Shown in pieces: positions 1-7,338 of a stretch of 64,000 bases of DNA (positions within the stretch are counted from its first letter, which is position 1; every line of letters starts with the position of its first letter). The notes beneath the pieces are model-generated. The model saw only the letters and a list, made by a program, of their open reading frames with translations. It was not told the origin of the DNA and did not search any database. The DNA is taken from positions 36,569 to 100,568 of the forward strand of contig NZ_JAIZAP010000018.1 of NCBI RefSeq assembly GCF_020404745.1. Reading direction: 5' to 3'. Position numbers and translations under genes: made by a program. This DNA comes from Aquibacillus saliphilus (GTDB taxonomy: Bacteria > Bacillota > Bacilli > Bacillales > Amphibacillaceae).

Positions 1-204
1 TTGTATGACTGTGAATTTTTCTTTCATACTATTATTCGAACTTATAATTCTTTCAACTTCTTCTTCAGCCTTTTGTTTCAAATCAGGTAATACGAGCAAA
101 TAAATGTGATCAATCTCATTACTAGATTTAAGAAGTAATTGTTTGATTAGTGAAGAACAGATGAATCCAGGAAAACCTGTAAAAAAGTAGGTGTTTCTCA
201 TCAT
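1..204 (-). CDS. SDR-family NAD(P)-dependent oxidoreductase, N-terminal part (cut by window edge)
   Basis: Only the first 68 codons are inside the window; the gene continues past position 1. The N-terminus shows a beta strand followed by TGFPGFI, the glycine-rich Rossmann turn of extended short-chain dehydrogenases (thioester-reductase/epimerase-like, TGxxGxxG class), so it should bind NAD(P). Two ATG codons are adjacent (204 and 201). The GGGGAG ribosome binding site around 207-212 is better spaced for the second, so the true start may be 201. It is divergent from the cysteine desulfurase. The substrate cannot be told from this fragment. Confidence 0.6.
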   Translation of the reverse strand, partial: MMRNTYFFTGFPGFICSSLIKQLLLKSSNEIDHIYLLVLPDLKQKAEEEVERIISSNNSMKEKFTVIQ

Positions 205-346
205 TTTCTCCCCTTTCAATAGTTTATTTATGATATTAATTAGGCTAATAACAATAAATACCCTCTATTTTTAGACAAAAAGTTTTATAATAATTATAAT
301 AACGTAATCGTTTAACAAAAGTTATATGCTTACGAGGAGGAATACC

Positions 347-1465
347 ATGGAAAATATTTATTTAGATCACAATGCAAGCACACCGATTGATCAAGAAGTT
401 GTCAATGAAATGATCCCTTATTTCACTAACCAATTTGGAAATCCCTCTTCGGGACATTGGGCAAGTCAAGATGCAAAAGAAGTCATAGATAACGCCAGAG
501 GAAAGGTTGCCTCATTACTTGGTTGCCATGCGGATGAAATTGTTTTTACCAGTGGAGGCAGTGAAGCCAATAATCATGTATTAAAAGGGGTATATACAAG
601 TCTAAAACAAAAAGGCAATCACATTATTACAACCAAGATAGAGCATCCTGCAATTACAGCGCCATGTAAGTATTTAGAGTCAATTGGTGCCGAGGTTAGC
701 TATCTCGAGGTTGATTCTTATGGAAGAGTCAACCCGGAGCAAATAAAACAAGAAATTAAAGATACAACAATCTTAATCTCTGTCATGCACGCAAATAATG
801 AAGTAGGTACTATCCAACCAATTGATGAAATAGGGGAGATTGCTAAACAATATGGTATTCTATTTCATACCGATGCAGCTCAATCAATCGGGAAGATTAC
901 AACTAATGTTGATCGAATGGGAGTAAATTTGCTTTCTATCGCAGGGCACAAACTATATGCGCCAAAAGGTATCGGCGCGCTTTTCATTAAAAGAGGCACA
1001 CCAATTTCTCCTTTAATTCATGGAGCAGGTCATGAACAAGGAAGAAGAGCAGGTACGGAAAATACACCATACATCGTTGCTTTAGGTAAAGCCTGTGAAC
1101 TCGCAACTGAGTATCTAAGTCATTCTGATTCAATCCGTGAGCTAAGGAATCACTTTTGGAATGAATTGTTAAAGATCTATGGTGAAAAAGTCGTATTAAA
1201 TACTCGGTTAGATTATTGTTTACCCAACACACTCAGTGTTAGTTTTATAGGTGTAGAGGGAGCAGAAATTCTCAGTAAAATACCTGAAATCGCTGCTTCA
1301 ACTGGTTCAGCATGCCATTCAGGAAACATCGAACTATCTTCTGTATTAAAGGCGATGGGAATTAAGGAACACGTAGGAATAGGTGCGATACGATTTAGTT
1401 TGGGTAGGACCACGACAAAAGAGGAAATAAATCGAGCTATTGATATAATTAGAGAAAGAATCTAA
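347..1465 (+). CDS. Cysteine desulfurase (NifS/IscS-like, class V aminotransferase)
   Basis: PLP enzyme that takes sulfur from L-cysteine as an enzyme persulfide for Fe-S clusters, thio-modified RNA or cofactors. The 372-residue protein has the N-terminal LDHNAST motif, the PLP lysine in AGHKLYAPKG (K202) and the persulfide cysteine in the STGSACHSG loop (C323), so it looks complete. I start at ATG 347 because it follows an AGGAGG site at 335-340; an earlier in-frame ATG at 326 has none. No IscU/SufU, ThiI or MnmA gene is next to it, so the sulfur acceptor is unknown. It could also act as a selenocysteine lyase. Family assignment is secure, physiological role is not. Confidence 0.93.
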   Translation: MENIYLDHNASTPIDQEVVNEMIPYFTNQFGNPSSGHWASQDAKEVIDNARGKVASLLGCHADEIVFTSGGSEANNHVLKGVYTSLKQKGNHIITTKIEHPAITAPCKYLESIGAEVSYLEVDSYGRVNPEQIKQEIKDTTILISVMHANNEVGTIQPIDEIGEIAKQYGILFHTDAAQSIGKITTNVDRMGVNLLSIAGHKLYAPKGIGALFIKRGTPISPLIHGAGHEQGRRAGTENTPYIVALGKACELATEYLSHSDSIRELRNHFWNELLKIYGEKVVLNTRLDYCLPNTLSVSFIGVEGAEILSKIPEIAASTGSACHSGNIELSSVLKAMGIKEHVGIGAIRFSLGRTTTKEEINRAIDIIRERI

Positions 1466-1675
1466 GGGGACACATTTGAATGAGTTTTGTATGTTTTTTC
1501 TTAATTAATGGTAATAAAGTGATATCATATTTTAAACAGCAAGCCATATAATGTAAATAACACTAGAATCATAAGTGTTAGTGACCTGCCAAGTAAGTAT
1601 TAATAACGTAGATAAAACTCACATCTGAATCATGAGATAGTCCGAATCCTTCCATCTACTTCCATACCCTTTTTA

Positions 1676-1931
1676 TTATAAACTGCATCGTTTATTGTTC
1701 GTTAAATTTTCTCTGAGTCCATAGAAAGCAAGTTGTTCATGTAACTCAGTTAACCCTTTAATCTGATGATACAAAGTCGGAGGGGATGTTTAACCATTTT
1801 GCTATGGTAGCTATTTTAACGGAATCTATTCCTCCTTTGTTAGCGATGTCGCCGCAAAATTTCAATGCTTTGCTAGCCCTTAGGACCATTCTAGGTAACA
1901 TAGTAAAACTTCATATGTTTGTTAGTTTCAT
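1676..1931 (-). pseudogene. Decayed small gene of unknown family
   Basis: The minus strand carries a coding-like stretch beginning MKLTNI, then an in-frame stop, then a readable segment including SKALKFCGDIANKGGIDSVK. A one-base frame change near 1787 leads into a second readable segment (TLYHQIKGLTELHEQ) that ends in a stop at 1676-1678. The composition (charged, helical, no low complexity) looks like former protein, but stops and a frameshift break it. I do not recognise the family. It lies in a 1-kb gene-free zone after the cysteine desulfurase, and may be noise rather than a gene relic. Confidence 0.3.
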
Positions 1932-1977
1932 TTTTTGCATGCACCAAAGATTCTCTATTTATTAATTCTGAATTGCT

Positions 1978-2090
1978 TTCCTAGTGCTCACCACGACAAG
2001 CTTAAGAAAAGCTACTGTTCTTTGCAAGATAGACTAAGTACTAGGTTAGCCACGTCTCGCTTCGGCGAAGCTTTTGTGCTTACTCTTTTA
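1978..2090 (-). repeat. Degenerate copy of dispersed intergenic repeat
   Basis: The reverse complement contains CTTAAGCTTGTCGTG, matching the copy at 7041-7170. On the plus strand GTTAGCCACGTC..CGCTTCGGCG resembles the copy at 31047-31118 (GTTAGCCACATC..GCCCCGGCG). It contains the small perfect hairpin GCTTCGGCGAAGC. The rest of the gene-free stretch 1466-2288 holds only this and the decayed reading frame; I see nothing else there. Confidence 0.4.
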
Positions 2091-2288
2091 GGGATACCAC
2101 CACGAACAAGCAAATTCTCTTCGTGTATAGCCAATGAACATTCCCCAGTTAACAATCTTGAATCTCGCTTTGAAATATTAATAGGAATCAAAGGAATTAT
2201 TTCTTTCTACATGGTCATCGTGACCATTAGTTTTGCAAGTCCTTTTCAATTTAAATAGCTATAAGATAAAGTTTAAATAGTACAATTT

Positions 2289-2327
2289 TGTGAACGTGTT
2301 CACAACTATTGTGAGGAATGATATAAT
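2289..2327 (+). promoter_or_regulatory. CRP/FNR-type operator with promoter upstream of the HMA gene
   Basis: Positions 2289-2304 read TGTGA-N6-TCACA, a perfect palindrome fitting the CRP/FNR (Bacillus Fnr) consensus. A consensus -10 TATAAT lies at 2322-2327, with no good -35 hexamer. The centre of the palindrome is about 38-41 bp upstream of the expected start of transcription, the usual place for a class II activator site. This suggests oxygen- or redox-responsive activation. It is inferred from sequence only. Confidence 0.5.
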
Positions 2328-2353
2328 TAGAATTACAATAGCCGAATTGGAAG

Positions 2354-2385
2354 ATGAAACATTGTGAATTGAATCACGTGTTTCA
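2354..2385 (+). promoter_or_regulatory. Second CRP/FNR-like site inside a larger inverted repeat
   Basis: TGTGA-N6-TCACG lies at 2363-2378 and is nested in the outer inverted repeat TGAAACA..TGTTTCA (2354-2385). It lies downstream of the predicted start of transcription, in the about 185-nt leader of the HMA gene. It could be a repressing operator site, or a leader hairpin that mimics one. Confidence 0.35.
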
Positions 2386-2520
2386 TAATAAAGAATTAGG
2401 AATCGAATAGTGTAAAGTAACTTATTTTCCGAGCTTAACAAGGAAACGCAATCCTAAAATCAACTAAGATTTTTATTCCATTTTTTTAAACGATAAACTA
2501 AATTGAATAGGAGGAGAATT

Positions 2521-2781
2521 ATGAAGAAAGTTAGAATTCAATTAAAAGAATTAACTTGTCCTAGTTACATTAATAAAATCGAGAATGCTCTGCCAAAGCT
2601 GATTGGGGTATTTGGAGTAGAGGTACTATACCATTCTGATGAGGTAGAGGTAGTTTATGAAGAGACTGTTATCCAATTCACTGAGATTGAAGAAATTGTT
2701 CGTGATCTAGGATTTAAGGTTTTAGGTCGTAAGATTAACACAAATAAAAATAAATCAGACATGTCAGGGAGCGTTGCTTAA
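2521..2781 (+). CDS. Heavy-metal-associated (HMA) domain-like small protein
   Basis: The 86-residue soluble protein has a ferredoxin-like HMA fold: strand MKKVRIQLKEL, metal-loop position LTCPSYINKIENAL, helix, then paired strands and a second helix. Classical CopZ/HMA domains bind metal with CxxC; here only the first cysteine remains (CPSY), so tight two-cysteine copper binding is unlikely, and metal transfer with a partner or another role is possible. ATG 2521 follows GGAGGAG at 2510-2516. No P-type ATPase is adjacent. It is followed by a strong terminator and preceded by CRP/FNR-like sites, so it is probably a single-gene transcript. Confidence 0.65.
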   Translation: MKKVRIQLKELTCPSYINKIENALPKLIGVFGVEVLYHSDEVEVVYEETVIQFTEIEEIVRDLGFKVLGRKINTNKNKSDMSGSVA

Positions 2782-2800
2782 TATGTTTTTAAGTACATTA

Positions 2801-2845
2801 AAAAGAATGGGGAGTGTGTAATAGTTACACACTCCCCATTCTTTT
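2801..2845 (+). terminator. Rho-independent terminator after the HMA gene
   Basis: A perfect 19-bp stem (GAATGGGGAGTGTGTAA / TTACACACTCCCCATTC core) is flanked by A and T runs, so it could work on both strands. Confidence 0.9.
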
Positions 2846-3246
2846 GTTTAATTCTAAATATTATTGGTATCCACCCACGCAACATGGTTCAATTTCTCCC
2901 AATCGCTAATCTTCTGTTATCTCCTGGTAAAAAACCACATAGAGATTAAAATAACTGAACTAGGTTTGCGTATTTTATTGTTTACCTGATTGGTTGTTTA
3001 ATTCTCTCTTTTTTTAAAAAATAGTAATCAATATCAAGGTGTTAAATTTAGGAACTGAACTGTAACCGTCCATTTTTGGAGGAGTATTTGTTGATATAGT
3101 ATGAAGAGTAAGCTAACAAATTGACAAAAAATAGCTACGCTTTTATAATTGCCTTTAATTCGAGATAATTGATTTGTCATGTTGATTCAGAAATTTATAA
3201 TTCGACTAGCTCCATTAAAAATGTCGAAACAGGTGGAGGTTATATA
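2846..3246. other. Gene-free stretch
   Basis: AT-rich intergenic DNA between the terminator and the esterase gene. I see no conserved RNA, no good reading frame and no clear promoter except the purine-rich ribosome binding site at its end. Confidence 0.5.
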
Positions 3247-3855
3247 ATGAAACATGTATTTAAAGAAGGATCAGACAAAACTAAACCAGTTTTACTACTG
3301 CTTCACGGGACTGGAGGTACTGAACAGGATCTGTTACCACTGGGTGATATTATTGAGCCATCATCATCGGTTTTAAGTGTACGTGGTAATGTATCAGAGA
3401 ACGGGATGCCGAGATATTTCCGCCGTCTTGCAGAAGGAGTATTTGATGAAGAAGACTTAATCTTTCGCACAAAGGAATTAAATGATTTCTTAGATGAAGC
3501 TGCAGAAAAGTATGACTTTGATCGTAACAATATTGTAGCTGTTGGCTATTCGAATGGTGCAAATATTGCAGGAAGCTTATTATTCCATTATCAAAACGCG
3601 TTGAAGGGTGCTATCCTACATCATCCAATGGTACCGAGACGTGGCATAGAGTTACCTGACTTGACTAAGTTACCAGTTTTTATCTCAGCAGGGGAAAACG
3701 ATCCGATTTGTCCAGCGCAAGAAACGAAAGATTTAAAGGAACTTCTTCTAGCGGTTGGTGCAAAAGTTCAAGTACACTGGGAGAAAAATGGACACCAGTT
3801 AACTCAAACTGAAGCGGCAGCAGCTGCTGAATGGTTTAAAGAGAATATCAATTAA
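3247..3855 (+). CDS. Carboxylesterase/phospholipase-type alpha/beta hydrolase (MhqD-like)
   Basis: The 202-residue cytoplasmic alpha/beta hydrolase has the LLLHGTGG oxyanion region, nucleophile elbow GYSNG (S102), acid in GENDP (D152) and histidine in NGHQL (H183), so the triad is complete. It resembles the acyl-protein thioesterase/carboxylesterase group that includes B. subtilis MhqD, which is induced by quinones. Substrate and quinone link are inference. ATG 3247 follows GGTGGAGGT (3232-3240); the longer upstream frame lacks a ribosome binding site. No glyoxalase partner (MhqO type) is adjacent. Confidence 0.8.
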   Translation: MKHVFKEGSDKTKPVLLLLHGTGGTEQDLLPLGDIIEPSSSVLSVRGNVSENGMPRYFRRLAEGVFDEEDLIFRTKELNDFLDEAAEKYDFDRNNIVAVGYSNGANIAGSLLFHYQNALKGAILHHPMVPRRGIELPDLTKLPVFISAGENDPICPAQETKDLKELLLAVGAKVQVHWEKNGHQLTQTEAAAAAEWFKENIN

Positions 3856-3860
3856 AATCA

Positions 3861-3892
3861 AAAGGACCGTTTTTTTAAAAAAACGGTCCTTT
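3861..3892. terminator. Bidirectional terminator between convergent genes
   Basis: AAAGGACCG plus T-run pairs with A-run plus CGGTCCTTT. It lies between the esterase (plus) and the HAD phosphatase (minus) and can end both transcripts. Confidence 0.9.
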
Positions 3893-3906
3893 ACTTTTCT
3901 GACTAC

Positions 3907-4695
3907 TTACTTAACTAATCCTAACGATTTTAATCCATTGAAAATACCTGAGTCTGTGACAGCTGTTGTTTTGTGCTTAGCGTATTCAAACAAAAGTGGA
4001 TGTGCATTCCCCATTGCGAAACCCTCTCCAACAACAGATAACATCTCTAAATCATTCATACCATCACCAAAAGCAATCGCATTTTCTAAAGGAATATTAA
4101 GGTGTGCAAGTACCTTTTTAACGGCATGCCCCTTGTTAACATTTTCTCTTATTACGTCGTAATCGTTTCTTTTTCCATCAGAATGAACAGGTGATAAGCG
4201 GAGATTTTCATTCGTTTTATATAAATCTAAGTCGTTTTCTCCTAGGTTAACAACGGACATACTCAGTATATTCCGGTAATCAGTTACCGTTAATTCAGCG
4301 TTATTTTTAAAATGTAAGGATTCAATGATTTCTTTTGAAATTGGTGATTCAAGTGAAAGGAACAAATTCTTTTGATTAGTGAAAAGGAGCATCTCATGTC
4401 CATTTTTCTTTGCAACAGATGAGAAGTGCTCGACAACATCGGGACTCATTGTTTCATTGACAATTTTGTGATTTTTATAAATAGCCAAAGCACCGTTATA
4501 ACCAACGAAAGATGCAATATTCAATTGTTCCGCTATGTAAGCAATTTCGTGGATTGGACGTCCAGTTGCTAGAAAAACTTCAACACCTTGGTTTTGAACT
4601 TGCTGAATGGCGAGCTTCGTTGAGTTTTCAATTCGATCATCAAATGTTAAAACAGTTCCGTCAATATCTAAAAATAAAGCTCTATAGTTTGTCAT
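3907..4695 (-). CDS. Cof-type HAD-IIB family phosphatase
   Basis: The 262-residue soluble hydrolase of the haloacid dehalogenase superfamily has motif I LDIDGTV (D10, D12), motif II around FLATGRP, lysine of motif III near VNKGHAVKK and motif IV FGDGMNDLEML, with a C2B-type cap between motifs II and III. Such enzymes dephosphorylate sugar phosphates, flavin intermediates or similar small phosphoesters; the substrate cannot be told from sequence. The ATG at 4695 follows a GGGGGA site. It is convergent with the esterase gene. Confidence 0.9.
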   Translation of the reverse strand: MTNYRALFLDIDGTVLTFDDRIENSTKLAIQQVQNQGVEVFLATGRPIHEIAYIAEQLNIASFVGYNGALAIYKNHKIVNETMSPDVVEHFSSVAKKNGHEMLLFTNQKNLFLSLESPISKEIIESLHFKNNAELTVTDYRNILSMSVVNLGENDLDLYKTNENLRLSPVHSDGKRNDYDVIRENVNKGHAVKKVLAHLNIPLENAIAFGDGMNDLEMLSVVGEGFAMGNAHPLLFEYAKHKTTAVTDSGIFNGLKSLGLVK

Positions 4696-4964
4696 TATGT
4701 CCCCCTACATTGATTATTGCTTATCAAAACTGGATGAAGTTAGCATAAGTATAAGTCAGATAAATCTATAGTAGCTAACTAAATCTTAAATAAGATTACA
4801 ACCTATTTATCAATAATGCAATTATCATCTGTTAAAAATGGATCAATCGTTTTTTTTTTGTTTTTGACTAAATTGAAGTAGATTTTTTTAGATATAAAAA
4901 GATTACAAATAAACAAAAAAATCCTAAAAATGTGATATAATTATACTTGAAAGGGAGTGCCCGT

Positions 4965-5138
4965 TTGAAGAATATGAATAATGCGTTCGACAGTGGTGAA
5001 GTTGTAAATATTGAGAAGACTGGTGAGTTAGTAACGATCTCTAAATGGCAATATGTAAAGCATATGAAAAAATATTCTTATATTGTTAATGAGTATCCGA
5101 GTACTTTTTACTTTGAAGAAGAATTAAAAAAAGCCTAA
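4965..5138 (+). CDS. Small conserved-looking protein of unknown function
   Basis: The roughly 57-residue, charged, soluble protein contains ISKWQYVKHMKKYSYIV and a short acidic C-terminus. I start at TTG 4965, which sits 7 nt after AAGGGAG (4951-4957); TTG 4947 overlaps the ribosome binding site and ATG 4974 is the other option. It is a single gene with its own terminator. I do not recognise the family; it could be a small regulatory or stress protein. Confidence 0.55.
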   Translation: MKNMNNAFDSGEVVNIEKTGELVTISKWQYVKHMKKYSYIVNEYPSTFYFEEELKKA

Positions 5139-5161
5139 AAAACTAAACTCATAATTATAAT

Positions 5162-5200
5162 GCGCTTAGGATTGATACTAATCCTTGGCGCTTTTAATTT
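5162..5200 (+). terminator. Terminator after the small gene
   Basis: Imperfect hairpin GCGCTTAGGATT / AATCCTTGGCGC followed by CTTTT. Confidence 0.65.
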
Positions 5201-5219
5201 CTCGAGGTAGAAGCACCTG

Positions 5220-5325
5220 TTGACATGATAAGTATTCTAAAGGATACTATCTAGTTTTAAAGGGAAAATAATTGGATTAACTAAGTAATCTAGCAACCTT
5301 TGAAACTATGATGAATAGTTTTTTT
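5220..5325 (+). ncRNA. Possible short leader or small RNA upstream of the exporter gene
   Basis: A TTGACA hexamer (5220-5225) and GATACT about 17 bp later (5243-5248) could form a promoter. They overlap an inverted repeat (GATAAGTATTCT / AGGATACTATC, 5227-5251). About 60 nt further, AAACTAT-GATGA-ATAGTTT followed by a T-run (5305-5325) looks like a small terminator. Together this could make a roughly 70-nt RNA or an attenuated leader of the TauE-like gene. Each part is weak. Confidence 0.25.
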
Positions 5326-5425
5326 CGCTTTAATCTATTAATTTATGCTATTATTCGTTTCCTTAGGACTTGCGTTTTTGTCAAAAAAAGATAACTACTA
5401 TAAAATGCGAAATGTGGTGTAGGTT

Positions 5426-6172
5426 ATGTTTGAACTTTCATTATTACAATGGTTGATTGTTATTTTAAGTGCAGTTTTTATTGGCTTTATGAAAACGGGT
5501 GTGTCTAGTCTTGGTATATTGGTTGTTACTATATTAATGTATGTATTCCCAGCGAAAGAATCGGTGGGTATTTTACTTCCTTTGCTAATTATTGGTGATA
5601 TATTTGCTGTTATTTATTATCGTAAGAGTGTTGTTTGGAAATATTTAGTTTCACTGATTCCATGGGTATTGATTGGTATAATTATTGGTTTTTTTGTTTT
5701 AGACCAAGTAAATAGCGACCAGTTAAAACCGATTATTGGCGGACTGGTCCTTGCGTTAATTATTTTGCAGGTGAGTAGAGAGCGATTAGGTGAGAGATTT
5801 AACCAGCTGTTACCCAAATCGTTAAGTTTTACACTGTTAATGGGCGTATTGGCAGGATTTACTACAATGATTGGTAACGCTGCTGGTGGTGTTATGGCGG
5901 TTTACTTATTAGTAAAAGGATTACCTAAACGGGAATTCGTTGGAACTGGGGCTTGGTTCTTTTTGTTTGTTAACTTAATAAAAGTACCATTTTACATTTC
6001 CTTAGGATTAATAACGTTCGATTCGATTTCATTTAATCTATGGTTAGTTCCTACAATTATTGTAGGAGCATTTATTGGTATAAAAGTCTTGCCTTTAATA
6101 CCTCAAAAAACTTTCCAAGTACTGATTTTAGCATTTGCAGCAATAGGAGCATTAAGGTTACTATTTGTATAA
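5426..6172 (+). CDS. Sulfite exporter TauE/SafE family membrane protein (TSUP)
   Basis: The 248-residue integral membrane protein has about eight hydrophobic segments and the duplicated four-helix architecture of TSUP permeases. Short glycine-rich conserved motifs GFMKTGVSSLG near the N-terminus and GNAAGGVMAVYLL in the second half are typical. TSUP members export sulfite, sulfoacetate or other anions; the substrate here is unknown. It starts at ATG 5426 behind a GGTGTAGGT site and is followed by a long hairpin terminator. The neighbours do not give a pathway. Confidence 0.85.
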   Translation: MFELSLLQWLIVILSAVFIGFMKTGVSSLGILVVTILMYVFPAKESVGILLPLLIIGDIFAVIYYRKSVVWKYLVSLIPWVLIGIIIGFFVLDQVNSDQLKPIIGGLVLALIILQVSRERLGERFNQLLPKSLSFTLLMGVLAGFTTMIGNAAGGVMAVYLLVKGLPKREFVGTGAWFFLFVNLIKVPFYISLGLITFDSISFNLWLVPTIIVGAFIGIKVLPLIPQKTFQVLILAFAAIGALRLLFV

Positions 6173-6218
6173 ATCAGAATTAACGTTTTCAATATAAAAA
6201 ACAGTTGATTAAATTCTA

Positions 6219-6277
6219 AGTAGTTCTGTTTCGGTGTACATAATAACAAAATGTACATCAAAATGAACTGCTTTTTT
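6219..6277 (+). terminator. Long hairpin terminator after the TauE-like gene
   Basis: AGTAGTTC..GTGTACAT pairs with ATGTACAT..GAACTGCT around the loop AATAACAA, followed by TTTTTTC. It also contains the perfect inverted repeat TGTACAT/ATGTACA. Confidence 0.75.
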
Positions 6278-6451
6278 CATTAGAAATTGTACACGCAATT
6301 AAATAATATTTTTAGGTTTGCGGTTAAAAATGTAATTTTATGATAATGTGAGAATATAACTTGAAGGAATATGTGCTTATTCAACGAACAGTTAGTTAAA
6401 AAGTTAAATTTTAATTAAGATATTGTTATTTTTTTAGGGGGAATTACGGAA

Positions 6452-6787
6452 TTGAAAAAGAGTGATGATTACTTTAAAGCAAGAAATGCTGAAGAATTAC
6501 TTTTTGCCTTAACGAATAAAGAATCTTACATTATTATTTGTAAAGACTTTAAAGACGAATTTTTGAAAAAGACACAACTGCCACTCACGGAAACAGAAGA
6601 AATGGCATTTCAACTTGGATTCCGTGGTTGGGCAGGAATTTTGGAAGAAATATTTTTTCATATTATCAATGTCTTCACCAAAATAAATAAGCAACAAAAG
6701 AAAATTGACAGCAGGATCCGTAAATACAATTATAAAAAAATGAATGAGCACGAAATTCTCTTGTATTTACGTCAGTTGAATTATTAA
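6452..6787 (+). CDS. Hypothetical protein, 111 residues
   Basis: Soluble, strongly charged, helical protein starting at TTG 6452 behind AGGGGGA (6436-6442). It contains QLGFRGWAGILEEIFFHIIN and a basic C-terminal third rich in K, N and R, and no membrane segment or known motif. It is monocistronic, bounded by terminators on both sides. I do not recognise the family; the amphipathic helices could mediate protein-protein contacts. Confidence 0.6.
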   Translation: MKKSDDYFKARNAEELLFALTNKESYIIICKDFKDEFLKKTQLPLTETEEMAFQLGFRGWAGILEEIFFHIINVFTKINKQQKKIDSRIRKYNYKKMNEHEILLYLRQLNY

Positions 6788-6828
6788 GCTAAACGGATCT
6801 TTTTAGTTGAAGAAGAACAATACAGTGT

Positions 6829-6860
6829 AAGAGCTTGGGTAAAACCAAGTTCTTTTTTTA
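6829..6860 (+). terminator. Terminator after the 111-residue gene
   Basis: AAGAGCTTGG / CCAAGTTCTT stem followed by seven T. Confidence 0.85.
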
Positions 6861-7040
6861 TTTATTTACTGTAAACAGTTAGAAATTATTAAAGTGAAAA
6901 AAAACCCTCATTTGTCTCTTAAATTGCAATCGAATTTACACTCTAATTTGCAACTCTTCAATAATTTGTAACTGTTAAACTAAAATGGACAGTTTGTTCG
7001 ATAAAACTGAACTACTTAATTAAATTCAGCTGTTTTTTTG

Positions 7041-7170
7041 TGATTTGGTATCTAGCCTCCAGCACCTACCCGCCTGAGGTCTTAAGTCAAGCCTCTTTGT
7101 GCTAAAAAACACCATTAGAGCCTCGACTTAAGCTTGTCGTGATGACCAAGACCCTTGCGCTTTTCTTGTG
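7041..7170 (+). repeat. Dispersed intergenic repeat, copy 2
   Basis: It opens with TCTAGCCTCCAGCACCTACC and continues with CCGCCTGAGGTC, then CCTCTTTGTGCTAAAAAACACC, AGAGCCTCGACTTAAG and GTGATGACCAAG. The inner part can fold (CTTAAGTC..GCCTCT with AGAG..GACTTAAG). The copy at 14878-15037 shares the same order of blocks. It fills the gene-free stretch 6861-7240, where I see no gene. Confidence 0.7.
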
Positions 7171-7240
7171 CTTGTTATCGCTTATTGAGTACTTCTAATT
7201 GTGGAACGGTATTTTAAGGAATAAAAAAGTCATTTTATTA

Positions 7241-7300
7241 TTGACACACTTGTATATACAAGATACAATGAAAACGCAATCAAAAACTTGTATATACAAA
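7241..7300 (+). promoter_or_regulatory. Trehalose operon promoter with two TreR operators and a cre site
   Basis: A -35 TTGACA (7241-7246) and -10 TACAAT (7264-7269) are separated by 17 bp. The first TreR-type operator CTTGTATATACAAG (7249-7262) fills the spacer and the second, CTTGTATATACAAA, lies at 7287-7300. A CcpA cre-like site TGAAAACGCAATCA (7269-7282, one mismatch to the consensus) lies between them, over the start of transcription. This predicts repression by TreR without trehalose-6-phosphate and by CcpA on glucose, as known for the B. subtilis tre operon. Confidence 0.88.
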
Positions 7301-7338
7301 TTTGGGTAATTATTATTAAAAAAAGGGGGAAAATGGTT

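Noticed and set aside
1935..2258. 107-codon frame in the gap after the cysteine desulfurase
   Set aside because: It runs through the degenerate repeat, has no ribosome binding site and an irregular composition.
2259..2441. 60-codon minus-strand frame upstream of the HMA gene
   Set aside because: It overlaps the palindromic promoter region and lacks a ribosome binding site.
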